DNA from: Ophiobolus disseminans
Taxonomy: Eukaryota; Ascomycota; Dothideomycetes; Pleosporales; Phaeosphaeriaceae
Assembly (NCBI GenBank): GCA_010093685.1
Contig: MU006216.1
Span: 1,970,518-2,029,889 of the forward strand
Direction: 5' to 3'
Length of the DNA: 59,372 bases
Below, piece by piece: positions 42,883 through 54,788 of this stretch. The notes beneath the pieces are model-generated. The model ran no database searches and was not told where the DNA came from. It saw only the letters and a program-made list of their open reading frames with translations. A program made the position numbers and the translations under genes. Each line of letters begins with the position of its first letter. Positions within the stretch are counted from its first letter, which is position 1.

Positions 42883-45800
42883 ATGTCGCTTATTAACCAA
42901 CGCGATGCAACTGTTATCCTTAGCAACTAGTATGACTAGACTACCTAGCTTACTTAAGTTAAAGCGCGCTGCGCTGCCTATAACATCTAGGACAATGTAA
43001 AGGAAGAAGGACTAGTCCTATTCCTAATCAAGCCAGTTATGCTAGACCTGCCTAAACTATCCTAGTACAGTGCTGCAGCTGGAATCGAGAAGGCAACACG
43101 CCTATCTATGTTATCAATCTAAGGCCAGAAAGCCTACAAGGAGGATATAGACTACTATAAGACCCTCACTAAGAGATATAAGCTTAATCTCCACTAATAT
43201 AATACTTAACAGAAGAGTATTCAGCATGTCACCTAGCTAATCCAATCAACAGTTGCGCCCTATCTCTAACGCACATGCTGCCTACTAGAACAGTCACTAC
43301 GCTAGTGGCTTGCTAACCTTAAGCTCACTGCTGGGGTTAATAATCGCCTTGAAAAGGAACGCACACGCGAACGCTACTACACCGCCCTTAAGCCTATGCG
43401 CAATACACACAATTAGGATACATAGCTAGTAGAATATAATAAAGCATTATTAGATGCAACAGTGCATGGAGTGTCTAAGGTACATGATATTAACAATATC
43501 ACTAAAGACTTCCTGCAGGCTGTAAACAAGGCAGCACCTATGTAGGCTGCAACCTTCTAAGATACTAGAAGGTTCAATCCTCTTATAACAAGAAAGGAGA
43601 TAATGAAACGCTTCTAGGAATACATAAGCCTGAATTATCCGCTGAAACCAGTAAATAAAAAGCAGGCATTTATTGCTGTAGCTAATAACTCCTTATTTCT
43701 CGCTGATAGTGGTGCAACCACCTAGAATAGCTAGAAGGACGCTTCTGAAGCTATAGAAAACAGCGCGCTATCTAAACACAGGGAAAGAAACCCTAGTAGA
43801 AAGAGAAAGAGCAATTAATCCTTCTCTTAGTCTAGCAAAAGACCTGCTAGTAACAAGGCATCTTTAGGTAAGAAGTGCCTAGCATGTGACCAAGTCTATG
43901 ACATTAAGGATTGCTGGTATATTAATGATAACCAAGCACCTAAATAGTGGAAGCTAAACTCTACTATGCGCACTCTTGTAGAATACAAGCGCAAGCACGA
44001 CACTATCCTTTAAGGAGCATTAAGAAGCAAGAGTAGATTAAAGTCTTAAACTCTATACATCAAGAGATTAGATTCCTAGATACTAATTATCTAGGATATC
44101 TCTGATAACAATCAACAATGACTAGAAGGTTGGCAAATCACCGCAATTACTAAGGCCTCATTCTAAGTCAGTGGCAATCAAGATTACCCTTTGAAACACT
44201 CCTTTATTCTGGACTCAGGCTTAACCTGCTACATCACTAACAACCTAGAGCGCATCTATAACAACAGACTATGTACACCTAGCGACTTTATATAGGCAGG
44301 CAACTCTTAACTCTAGATTATAGGGTATAGTTCACTAGACCTATTCCTAACTAATTAGGGTAGAACAACTAAGCTTATCCTTCATGATGTTGCTATCTGT
44401 CTAGACATCCTATGCAACCTAGTATTATTCCGCCTTCTTAGGCAGCTAGGCATATAGTGGGAAACTAAGCATGAACCCACTACACTTAGGAGACCAGATA
44501 GATCTATCCTAGGAAGGCTTACTAAGCTTTATAGCCAATAGGTGTTAGAACACCACTTAACTATCAACTCGACTATTAACTCAGCCTTCCACACAATAAA
44601 CTCAAGAACACTAAGAGCACTACAAAGGTCCTTAGCTATCACCTAGCACAAGCGCCTAGGCTATCTAGGCCCAGCAGCTATTAAGCACCTTGTTTAGCAA
44701 GCTAAGGGGGTGCGCATCAAAGGCATCACTACAGTTGAGTGCAACTCATGTAGCAAAGCCAAAGCTAAGCGTTAAATACGCCGCACACTACGCAACAATG
44801 ACCTAGGACTAGGAGAAAGACTAGCTATTGACTTCCACTCCTATAAGGAGCAGAGCATCACTAAGAAGAAGAGTTAAATGCTTATCACCTGCAGGTTCTC
44901 TAGACTCTAGTAGGACATGTACTTCACGGACAACAGAACTGCTAACTCTATCATTAACAAACTCAGGATCTTCTTTACCTTTCTTAGGATCTATTTCAAC
45001 ATTACTATCAAGATTATTAAAGCAGACAATGAGATCACTACTATCAAACCACAAGTTCAGCGCTAGCTCAACTCTAAAGGGATCATCATTGAGCCTTCAG
45101 CTCCTAATACTTAAGCCTAGAATAGAGGTGCTGAACGCTTAGGGGGTGTAAACAAGGAGAAGGCACGCGCTATAAGATTGGATGCCAACCTCTCCTAGGA
45201 ACTGTAGCCTAAAATCACTAGAGCAGCAGTTTACCTCTACAACAGAACGCTAAATTACACTAACAACTAGAAGACACTATATAAGACCTTCTTTACAAGG
45301 ATTGCTTTCTCTAATAGAATTGTTACTAAACTCCGCAAACTAAACCTTACTTATCTTAAAGCATATAGATGCAAGTCCTTTGCAATAACTAATGATACTT
45401 ATAGAGGGAAATCACGCCTCCAACGCCTAGACCTAAAGGCTTAGGTTGGCTACCTAGTTAGATACAAATCATCTAACATCTATCGCATCTAGATACTATC
45501 TATAGCTAAGGTTATCAGCACACGCGACGTTGTGTTTAATAAGCACTTAATATTTAATAGCAAGACTAAGGACCTAATAGACAACCTTATGCACAGTACA
45601 CTAGAAGAGATTGCAACTTATGTTAAGACTATAGAGCTTCTAATACTACTAACCAATCTAGAGGTTGAATTATTCTTTAAGGATGACACCACTGAAGACT
45701 TAACAGCTTAAGAAGAGACTAATCCACCTGGCTATTACTAAGGGAGGAAGATTATAGGGAGAAAGATCATAGGCAAATACCTAACACCTCCACCATCACC

Positions 45801-47640
45801 ACTACTACTAGCTGCATTGCTAGCTATATTGTTGACCCTAAACAAGGCAACAGGATTAACGTAGTTATGCTTATCCAAGACTGTTCTATAGGCAGCTGCC
45901 TTTATAGCAGGAACTCAGGCTGGATGTGTTAGCTAACATGAAGGAGAAGTGGTTAACAAGGCTAAGGTAAAGAGGCTGCTTGCCTTAGGCATTAAGCTAC
46001 ACCGCAGTTAGCTCCCACCTCTACTAACTCATAAGACTAAGCTTAAAGAACATCTAATAGGAGAGCTGTTTAAAGAAGCAGAACGCAACCATTTGGCAAG
46101 CTATCAAAAAATAGAATTATAGAGAGAAGTATCCTATGCCTTAATCAGACTAACAGGTCACTAGGTCCTAGACTGTATGTAGGTATACACCTACAAGTTT
46201 AACAAGAATTATTAATTCCTTAAGTGCAAGGCACGCCTTGTAGTTAGAGGAGACTAACAGAGACAGATCTCTTCCCAAGACACCTATGCAGCCACCCTAG
46301 CTAGCAGATTATTTCGCATGCTTATAGCAATTGCAGCTAAGCACAACCTAGAACTCAAGCAATATAACATTACAAACGCATTTGTTTATGCCACTATAGA
46401 CAGGGAAATCTACATAAGGATGCCTAAAGGATACTAGAAGACAGGTATTATCCTTAAGGTCTAAAAGGCCTTGTATAGATTGCGCATCTTACCTATGCTC
46501 TAGTAGAAGAAGTTTACAACAACTCTTAAAGACCTTAGCTTTACACGCGTCTCTTACGAGCCTTGCTGCATAATTAAGAATAGTATTATTATCTTCTTTT
46601 ATGTAGATGACATTATCCTAGCCTATGCTAAACACAAGGCTAAGAAAGCACAACAAGTAGTTAAACTCCTACAGGACAAGTATACTATAACTAGAGGAGA
46701 AGATCTCTAATAGTTCCTAGGAGTTAAGGTAATAAGAGATAGGAAGAAAGGACTTATCTATCTCTCACAAGCTGCATATGTGGACAAAATCCACAGGCTA
46801 GTAGATAAGCATGAGCTACGCCATGATACACCTATGAGTTCTATTAAACTTAAGCTCTTAAACTCACTGTTAACACCTGCTGAGATCAACAGATACCAAC
46901 GCAAAATTAGGTTACTACTCTTTGCTGCAGTCACCACTAGACTAGACATTGCTTTTGCTACCTTACGCTTAGCACGCTTCCTCTTAAACCCCTTCTAAGA
47001 GCATTACGATGCTGCAGACCGCGTCCTTCTATACCTATTAGACACAAGGTGGCTAGCACTTTAGCTTAGAGGAGAAGACACCCTTTAAGTGGCTAGTAAT
47101 GCATTATTTGCAGACAACACACAAGACAGGAAAAGCTCTTAAGGCTATGCAATTAAGCTCTTTAATAGCCTTATTGCCTAGAGAGCTAGCAAGCAAGACA
47201 CTGTCACTACATCCACCACTAAGGTAGAACTCCTGGCTCTATCCTAAGTAGCTAAGAAAGCTCTCTTTACATCACGCCTACTCAAAGAGCTCTAAATCCA
47301 GCTTCTATCTAACACAATCACAATTCATTACGACAACATGCAGACTATTAGACTAGTTACAAAAGAGATATTAAAGCTTTAAACAAAGCTTAGGCATGTG
47401 GACATCTACAACTACTAGATAAGACAGGAAGTTGCAAGTAGAAAGATTACTGTAGAATACATTTAATTATCGGAAATGATAGCAGATAGCTTCACTAAGG
47501 TGTTGCTAGGCAACAAGTGGCCAAACTTCCTTTATTAAGTTAGATTAGTTAAGGTATTACTACACAAGGTGACTAAGGAGGCACTATTAGAAGAACTTTA
47601 AGCAAAACTTGAGGACCTTATCATCACCTAAGGTTACTAG
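42883..47640 (+). pseudogene. Copia-2 gag-pol polyprotein (RIP-broken)
   Basis: ATG 42883 starts gag (MSLINQRDATVILSN). The order is gag with a CLACDQVYDIKDC-type Cys/His cluster near 43880, protease (FILDSGLTCYITNNLE near 44210), integrase zinc-binding region (HKRLGYLGPAAIKHL...CNSCSKAKAKR near 44650-44770) and core, reverse transcriptase (FVYATIDREIYIRMPKGY near 46380, FFYVDDIILAY near 46595) and RNase H (ALFADNTQDRKSSQGYAIKL near 47105, ADSFTKVL near 47485). Gag-PR-IN-RT-RH is the copia order. Dozens of TAG/TAA at Gln positions and almost no frameshifts are seen. A 195-nt stretch of RT (46780-46998) is still open. Confidence 0.9.
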
Positions 47641-47669
47641 CTTGCAAATACATCTAAGCTAAGAGGGTG

Positions 47670-47869
47670 TGTCAGATATTAGGGGTGCTGTAAGGCTACT
47701 AACACTAAAAGAAACAGAAGGGGCGGGCACAAGCGCCTTAGCACACTAGTACTAGATCTGACACCTAGTTAAACTCCGCACTTAACTAGGGAATACCACA
47801 ACAATACAACACATCATTATTAATTTATCTTATCTATTATTAGGTCTCAATACCTCATCAAATCTAACA
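47670..47869 (+). repeat. 3' LTR of Copia-2
   Basis: 200 bp, followed by CTAAC. A short purine stretch (AAGAGGG) precedes it. Confidence 0.93.
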
Positions 47870-48009
47870 CTAACCTTGTCCTGCCTAGTGTGTAGGGAAG
47901 CGAGCTACACCGAAAACTTATCACTGCACCTCTATAGCTCTTTATTAATTCAACTATTGTTATTAGGTACTAGTATACTTTGCGCAGCCCTTACATTTTG
48001 AATTAATTA

Positions 48010-48290
48010 CCTACAGAACTACGCAAAGCCCTGCAAGCAGTTATAGGCCTACGGAATTACGTAAAGCCCTGCAAGCAGTTGTAGGCCTACGGAATTACGC
48101 AAAGCCCTGCAAGCAGTTATAGGCCTACAGAATCACGCAAAGCCCTGCAAGTAGTTGTAGGCTACGGAATTACGCAAAGCTCTGCAAGTAGTTGTAGGCC
48201 TACAGAATTACGCAAAGCCCTGCAAGTAGTTGTAGGCCTACGGAATTACGCAAAGCCCTGCAAGCAGTTGTAGGCTACAGAACTACACTA
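48010..48290 (+). repeat. 38-bp tandem repeat, ~7 copies, in the Gypsy-3 leader
   Basis: The unit is about 38 bp (CCTACGGAATTACGCAAAGC..., then CCTGCAAGCAGTTGTAGG). Copies differ mainly at C/T and G/A positions, as elsewhere in the transposons. It lies between the LTR end (47995) and gag. Because 38 is not a multiple of three, it is unlikely to be a coding repeat. No spacers, so not a CRISPR array. Confidence 0.85.
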
Positions 48291-48309
48291 GGCCCTAGAG
48301 CACTAGGCT

Positions 48310-49395
48310 ACTATAGATTAAGACATAGACATAAGATATAAGCCCGAAAGCTCTAGGAGAAGGAATGAGAACATTAGAGAGCTACAGTTTCCAGCACTAC
48401 CTATTAATAGACCTCCTGCTTAGGTTGCCTAGCTTCTCTAAGCTATGCATAGCGTTTAACCACTGCCCCCTTAGGACAGTATTGGCTCAAACAAGAAGCC
48501 ACGCTTTCTAGACCTAGAAACCTTTAATAGGGACTGCAAGCTATATCCTACCTTTCGTTACAAGGCTAGGTCTAAGCTGTTTAATAATACTAGATACTTT
48601 AACACAGAGCAGTTAAAGACCTCTTATGTCTTTTAGAGACTTACTAGATATGCTGTACGCATCCTACTTCTATAGGCAGAAAGAAGTTCTTATAGCACTA
48701 TAGAGGAAATGTAGAGCTTTATAGATAGCCGATTTAAAGATCCCTATGCAGAAGAGAGAGCTATAGATAGGCTTAATAGTGCAAAGCAAGGAAAGAGATT
48801 AGTGAGGGAGTACTAACAGGAATTTAAGGAGCTGCTCTTGATTACTAGGATTGAGCTGCCTAACCTGCAGAAGAAGAGCCTATTTACCCGTAGACTAAGC
48901 TTAGAGTTGCAGAGGAACATAGTTAGGCTTAACAGGGATGTTAGTTTTAAGGCACTTATAGACTAGGCTATCCTTATGTCTAACAACCTCTACCGCATCT
49001 CCCTAGCTTCTAAAGGATAGACTCCCACAACTAGCATGTAGCGCCGTCCCGCTACTCCGCCTTAGCAAGCTAGATCTATTGCTCTAGATGCTATAGCCTA
49101 GCAACCTACGTTTTCTCACTAGGGAACAACTTTATAGAAACGAGCTAAGTAGGTAGACACTAAGGAGCTTTAGCACCGCAAGAAGAACCGCCTTTGCTTC
49201 CGCTGTAGAGCTAGCAGCTACATTATCTCTACATACCCTTATTAGCCTACACGTCGCCTATACAGCACTATAGTGGCTAAGGTTACTGCTATAACTAACA
49301 TTCTACCTTAGCTAGAAGAGGAGGATGAGAACACTGCTACTAGCATACCGGGAAACGAGTAGCTCCTGTTAGCAGTTACAGACAGGAGCTAAATG
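48310..49395 (+). pseudogene. Gypsy-3 gag (RIP-broken)
   Basis: The frame gives a retrotransposon capsid-like helical region: PRFLDLETFNRDCKLYPTFR near 48505, then MQSFIDSRFKDPYAEERAID near 48715 and REYQQEFKELLLITRIELP near 48805. A degenerate zinc knuckle (LCFRCRASSYIIS) lies near 49195. Stops are TAG/TAA at Gln positions, and the frame ends near 49391 (TAA). It is similar to the gag of Gypsy-4, whose knuckle reads CIRCGASRHIIS. Confidence 0.75.
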
Positions 49396-49479
49396 TAAGT
49401 TAGCAGGTATTTGCTAGGGAATAGAAAGGATTCAAGAGAGCAAAACATATAGATAGGAAAGCAATAAGCATACACATAC

Positions 49480-50285
49480 TAGTTAATTATAACACCTTTG
49501 CTTCTACTATAATTAATTGCGGCTGCTTAGCTAATGCTTTTGTCTCCCTATCCTTAGTTAAGAGAGCTAGCTTACGGTGCATTGATATTACACCACGTAT
49601 ATTAGTTAGAGTTGCTAGTAAAGGCACTATCTACTAGGTTGCTAAGTACTATATTAATATTAAAGGATTTAAGAATAAAGAATAGGCATATGTTGCTAGA
49701 GATAGACTAGGATTTAACATGCTACTTAGAAGGCCTTAGATAGACTGCCTCTAGGTTACTATTGCACTAGCAAAACGTTTACTCTATATCTATGCTACCC
49801 GCTAGCGCATTCGCTTGCATAGCAAAGAAGGAGAGCCTGTACTAGTCCTAGCAAACTACTAACTACTTGCTAAGATTAGTGCTGCTGCTTATGCACTCTA
49901 CATTGCTAAGGCTAAGAAACAGGATAGCACTATAGTCTTCTTAGCCTCACTAGCTAACATTAAGAAGGCTCTTGCACCTAAGTCTACTCTAGATATTAAG
50001 ACACTGTTACTAGAACAGTATAAGCACTATAGTTAGATCTTTGCCCCTAAGACTGCTTCTAAGCTGCTACTACTACGCGGACCTAGCATTAATTACTAGA
50101 TTAATCTTGTTAAGAATACTAATAGACAAGAGCCTAAAGTGCTATAGGGACTACTATACAATATAAGCAAGGGAGAGCTACTAGTGCTTAGGAAGGAACT
50201 GACCTCCTTAATAGACAAAGGCTAGATACGCACTAGCAGCTTAGCTGCTGCTGCACTAGTCTTATTTATAAAGAAGCTAGGAGGA
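49480..50285 (+). pseudogene. Gypsy-3 protease and start of reverse transcriptase (truncated)
   Basis: A protease-like segment is followed by the entry into reverse transcriptase: a LIDKGQIRTSSLAAAALVLF-type stretch near 50205-50265, then IKKLGG. This matches the conserved start of Ty3/gypsy RT (fingers domain). The sequence stops being RT at 50286. Confidence 0.65.
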
Positions 50286-51624
50286 TGTAAGGGGGCTGAC
50301 CCTAAGGGTAGGTGCGAGAATAGATTAGATGAATTCGATAGCTGCTTCCTAGGGCTATCCGGGGGTCTATATAGTAAGAGATAGGCTATCCGGCCTTTGC
50401 CAGAGAGTCGGCGTTCTAAGGCCTCCGTGCTAAGGCTTATCTAGGCGCTAGCCGCAGGCTAGCCTATTACATTAGCCCTGCCCCCACTAAAAATTCTTAG
50501 GCTCTTACGTCGCAAACACTACAACAACACGACTTTAGCTTTACGCGCGCCTACTCTACTACTGCTTTCTACATTTCTGTATTTACTTTAACAACAATAG
50601 CGTATACGAGCTTTACTACTCTATAGAAGTTAAGGGTTTGCAAGTTCTTAAGTCTTAACAGTAACAACGTAAGTGGTTCTAGGACTCCTACTAAGTCCCC
50701 TGTAAGCTTTCCCTTACTTAGCCGCTCGATTCGCTGCTAATTTATATTATTTTAGCTTAAGAAGCTGCGTAGTTCGGCTCGCGTTTAAGATAACTCGCCG
50801 TTGTCGCTCCTAGGTAGTCTAGTTAAGCTTAATGTGCCTATCTGCGCTAACTATGCGCTCTGCTTAGAAGACGATAGTAGGAAGTGCGACGTTAGTAATC
50901 TTAAGGAAGGTTAGCGCTTATGTTTGTTATGCGCTAATCTCTATAATTATTGTTGCCGTGCTGTAAGCTCGTCTTCTCTTACTATTCTAAGCTTTTCCTA
51001 ACTCTTTCCGCTAGGTTCCCTTAGAGTTCAATGCTGCTATTAATAAGTTCTGCGCTAGCCTCGCTCTCGGCGTCCTTAATGCCTCTTAGACCCGCAAGCT
51101 CTACACCGCCTATGCTCCTAGGCTTAAAGAGTACTTTAACAACACTAGTGGCTGTTAAGAGAAGGCGTAGATTGTAGCCTATATGTAGAAACAGGCTATT
51201 TCTCTTCTAGTAGGAGGCTACTATCACGTGCTGATAACGTAATAGCCGCAACGGAAGTAGAGTAAAGAATAGAGAAGATACTAGTAATATAAAATGTATA
51301 TACTAGTTACAAGATTAATAGACACTAAGCTATAGAGAGAGAGAAGAGAGTCTATATACATTGTAGAGTAACTCTAGAAGGTTCTTTGCTTATAAATACA
51401 ATCTAGTTCTAGAGCACTCTATATGCGTAATCCGATGTAATAGATTACGCGTATAGATAGATTGTACATTATAATATAATAGATTCCGCGTTGCTACTAT
51501 AGATAGTAACAGCCTAATAGGCATGATATATATAGCATTCATAGCTATTACTAGATTAGGCAAGTTACGTGATTAGTCACGTAATATTTCCTAATAAGGA
51601 AATACCTTGTTAAAGCTTATATTC
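50286..51624. other. Unexplained sequence between Gypsy-3 and Gypsy-4
   Basis: It begins TGTAAGGGGG exactly where Gypsy-3 RT breaks off. The right flank of Gypsy-4 reads CTTACA (58747-58752), so it could be a TG...CA element into which Gypsy-4 inserted, but no matching target duplication is found (GAGGA versus CACCC). One frame near 50830-50970, reading TAG as Gln, is Cys-rich (CANYALCLEDDSRKCDV, then LCLLCANLYNYCC). The end (51258-51600) is AT-rich. I cannot assign a family. Confidence 0.4.
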
Positions 51625-51943
51625 TATAAGGGGCTAGGCTGAAGACAGTAGGAAGGCTAGGTTAAATAGAGATAAATTCGATAGAGTCTATCTAGAGCTA
51701 GAGAGCAGGCTAACTTTATAGCAGACTGCTAGCTTCTAGAAGTTTCTACATACATTAGCATTTGTTAGCTGTTAGAAGAATATATCTTGTTCTAGCTAGT
51801 TCTAGGACATTCCATGACATTCCAGGACATTCTATAACGTTCTAGGACATTCTATAACGTTCTAGAACATTCTATAACGTTCTATAATGTTCTAATAAAC
51901 CGAAGTGTATCTACTAAGGACAGTAGAGGTCTAACCTCTTACA
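51625..51943 (-). repeat. Left (3') LTR of Gypsy-4
   Basis: 319 bp. It contains a run of ~10-bp alternating units of the type TTCTATAACG / TTCTAGGACA (about 51803-51895), whose number differs from the other LTR. Confidence 0.88.
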
Positions 51944-54788
51944 TTACCCCTCTTCTCTAGTTCTTATAGGTCTTGTGTATTAGTGTATTAGGAACTGTTC
52001 TTTATCGCCTCTTCTAAATCCAGCTAGAAGCAACTTAGAGCGTTGATTGCAGTATAGAGCAGTAAAGGTTTCCTACTTATCTAGAGCAGTGTTGTCTTTA
52101 AGATTTTCTGCTGGCTTAAAAGTTGTTAGGGCATATCTAGTCTATTTAACCTTAAAGAACAGTCTGTTTCTGTAGGTTACTTCAGCTACAATCTATTCCA
52201 CTTCTAATTCTAGTTCTCTATTAACTAGAATAGGTGCTAGTTAAGTGTCGTTATTAGGCTAGCTAGAGAAGGGATCTAAGGAGGCTAGCCTTAGGCGGTT
52301 AATATAGAAGATATTGTAGATGCCTAGTAGTATGTTAAGCCTAACTAAGTGTAGGCTAATAACCTTAATAACTGTGTATTTGGCATTTTTCTAGTCGAGT
52401 TTCTTATTTAGTCTTCTATTTAACAGTTACTTCCTGTAGAAGAGCTAGACTTTATTATTCACTTGCAGTGTAGGAGGCTTATACCTATACTTATTTGCCT
52501 AACACTTCTACTCTTACTATGCTTTAGCTATTATAGTTTGTGCTATGTTAAAAGCATGCTTAAGCTTCTTAACAATTGCCTTTGCCTTGTTATAATTAGG
52601 TCGCAGATGTACTTCTAGCTCTTCTTAGTTTAGTCCTTAAGAGATATCTAGTTAGATAGGGTTAACATTGTAGCTATGTTAAAGGAAGAAGAGTAAGACC
52701 CTTATTAACTTTGCTTCGCGTCCTTTGATAGCAATTAAGGCTATTAGGAGAAGGTCTACCTAATTGCTCTGTCCCCACCTAATAAAGGCGCGGAGATAGG
52801 CTTTAATAATGCTGTTTATCCTCTTAGTAGATCTATTAGTCTGTAGATGCTATGCTGTAGATAAGCGGCGTATAACATTTATTATCTTAGTTAGGATAGC
52901 CTAGAAATAACTAGTAAACTAGGTACCACGGTCGGAGACAATAGCATTAGGTAGCTAGTAGTAGGCAACTACATACTGCAGGAAATTGTAAGCAACTATT
53001 TCTGCTCTAGTGTCTTTTAAGGGAATAAGGATAACATCCTTGCTTAACTAATCTGTAACAACAAGAAGTGTTGTATAGCTATTGCTTTCTAGTAGTTCTT
53101 TAATAAAGTCTATTAAGATCTCTTTCTAGATGCGTTTAGAGAGTAGCAGTGGTTTCAAGAAGCCTTGCAACCTATCTCTCTAGGGCTTAATGCGTCTACA
53201 GATATTACAGTTGCGGACAAAGCGACGTATGTTATTAGATATACTAGGCTAGAAGTAGTCTCTTGCTAGTATCTTGTATGTTCCTTCTCTTCCTAGGTGT
53301 CTAGTAGCTAGTGATGCATAGATCTTATAGATAAGCCTAGTGCGCAAAGGCTTAGAATTAGGCACCTATTTCCTATTACGGAAGTATAGGACTAAGTTAT
53401 TGTCTGCATAACACTCTAATATTAATGCCTTAAGTCTAAGGTGTGCTAGAAAGCGGCGCTCTCTATCTTTAATATATTAGAGTGCAGTAGAATACACTAA
53501 GTCTTCCTGTGTAGCTTGTTTCTAAAGCTCTTCTAGAGCAGTAGGCTCTATAGGTTCTACCTAAGTAGGAAAGGCTCTTAGTAGAAAAATCCGGCTTAAA
53601 AAGGTGATAACAGTATTAGTTAAGTCTGCTATCTCTTCTTCTTTAGCAGTAGTAGGCTTAAGAAGCTATTAATACTAGTGCTTAAGGCGTGCATCCTCTG
53701 TATTTGCAGGCAGGTCTTGTTCCCTTCTAGAGAGAGCATCTGCTCTTTTATTTAGCTTCCTAGGTCGATATTAAAGCGTGATGTTATAGCGTTCTAGTAG
53801 GATCAACTATCTAATCTGCCTTTTATTAAGCTTTCTTAGCTTAGTAAAGTACTCTAGGTTCTTGTAGTCTGTTAGGACAGTGAACTTAGTAACTATTCTA
53901 AGTTTAGAGTTCTATTCCTCTAGGCAGCGTATAATAGCTAGCATCTCTTTGTTATAAATCTTATAGTTGCATTTATAAGGGTTGTTCTTGCGTGGGAAGT
54001 AGGCATAGGGCCTAAGGACTCCCTTCTTATTATACTAGGAAAGTACTCCTCTAACTGCATAGCTAGATAAGTCTGTCTCTACTACTATTTCCCTATCTAG
54101 ATAGAAATAAGCTAGGATAGGCTCACTAATAAAGACAGCCTTGAGTTTGTTAAAGGCTTCCTGTTCTTCTTAGGTCTAGCGCTAGGTAACATCTCTAGTA
54201 AGTCTAGTAAGGGGTGCTGCAGTGTTAGCAAAATCCTAGATAAATCTGCAGTAGAAGTTTGCAAATCCTAAGAAGCTGCGTATGCCTTTAACTAATATAG
54301 GTGCTTTCTAGTTAGTAATAGCTTTAATCTTCTAAGGGTCTATAAGCAGTCCCTTCTCTATGTCGATAATAAATCCTAGGTACTTAGTAGACTTGACTTC
54401 AAATTCACACTTTTTGATGTCTAGCTAGAGTCTAGCCTCTCTAAGGGCATCTAGAACCTTGTTAACATAGGCGCGGTGTTCCTAGAGGGAGCTATTAGTG
54501 TATATTAGAACATCGTCTAGGTAGGCGGATACAAACTTATCTAAGAACTAACGTAAGACCTAGTTAATGTAGCGTTAAAAGGTGCTAGGAGAGCTAACTA
54601 TACTAAATAGAGTGACTAGCCACTTATATAGCCCAAAGCGTGTGCGGAAAGCAGTAAGCTATTTATTCTCTTCTTAAATGCGTATCTTGTAGAAAGCCGC
54701 AATAACATCTAGCTTAGTATACTACTTAGCCTTGCAGATGTTGTTTAATGTCTTATAGATAAGAGGTAGAGGGTATCTGTCCTTCTTA

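Larger units (their letters stand above)
42598..47869 (+). mobile_element. Copia-2: structurally complete Ty1/copia element (5272 bp)
   Basis: Two 200-bp LTRs (42598-42797, 47670-47869) begin TGTTAGATATC or TGTCAGATATT and end CTAACA. The target duplication CTAAC stands at 42593-42597 and 47870-47874. The inside is one gag-pol frame interrupted by TAG/TAA only. It inserted into the Gypsy-3 LTR. It is less mutated than Copia-1. Confidence 0.95.
42538..50285 (+). mobile_element. Gypsy-3: 5' part of a Ty3/gypsy element, with Copia-2 inside its LTR
   Basis: The 5' LTR is 42538-42597 plus 47875-47995 (181 bp, TGTAATAGG...CCCTTACA). Copia-2 splits it. A leader with 38-bp tandem repeats, a gag and the beginning of pol follow. 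At 50285 the reverse transcriptase sequence (LFIKKLGG) ends abruptly and different sequence begins, so the rest of pol and the 3' LTR are missing. Confidence 0.8.

Noticed and set aside
48010..48290. CRISPR-like array
   Set aside because: The 38-bp units are directly abutting without unique spacers and lie in a fungal retrotransposon leader.
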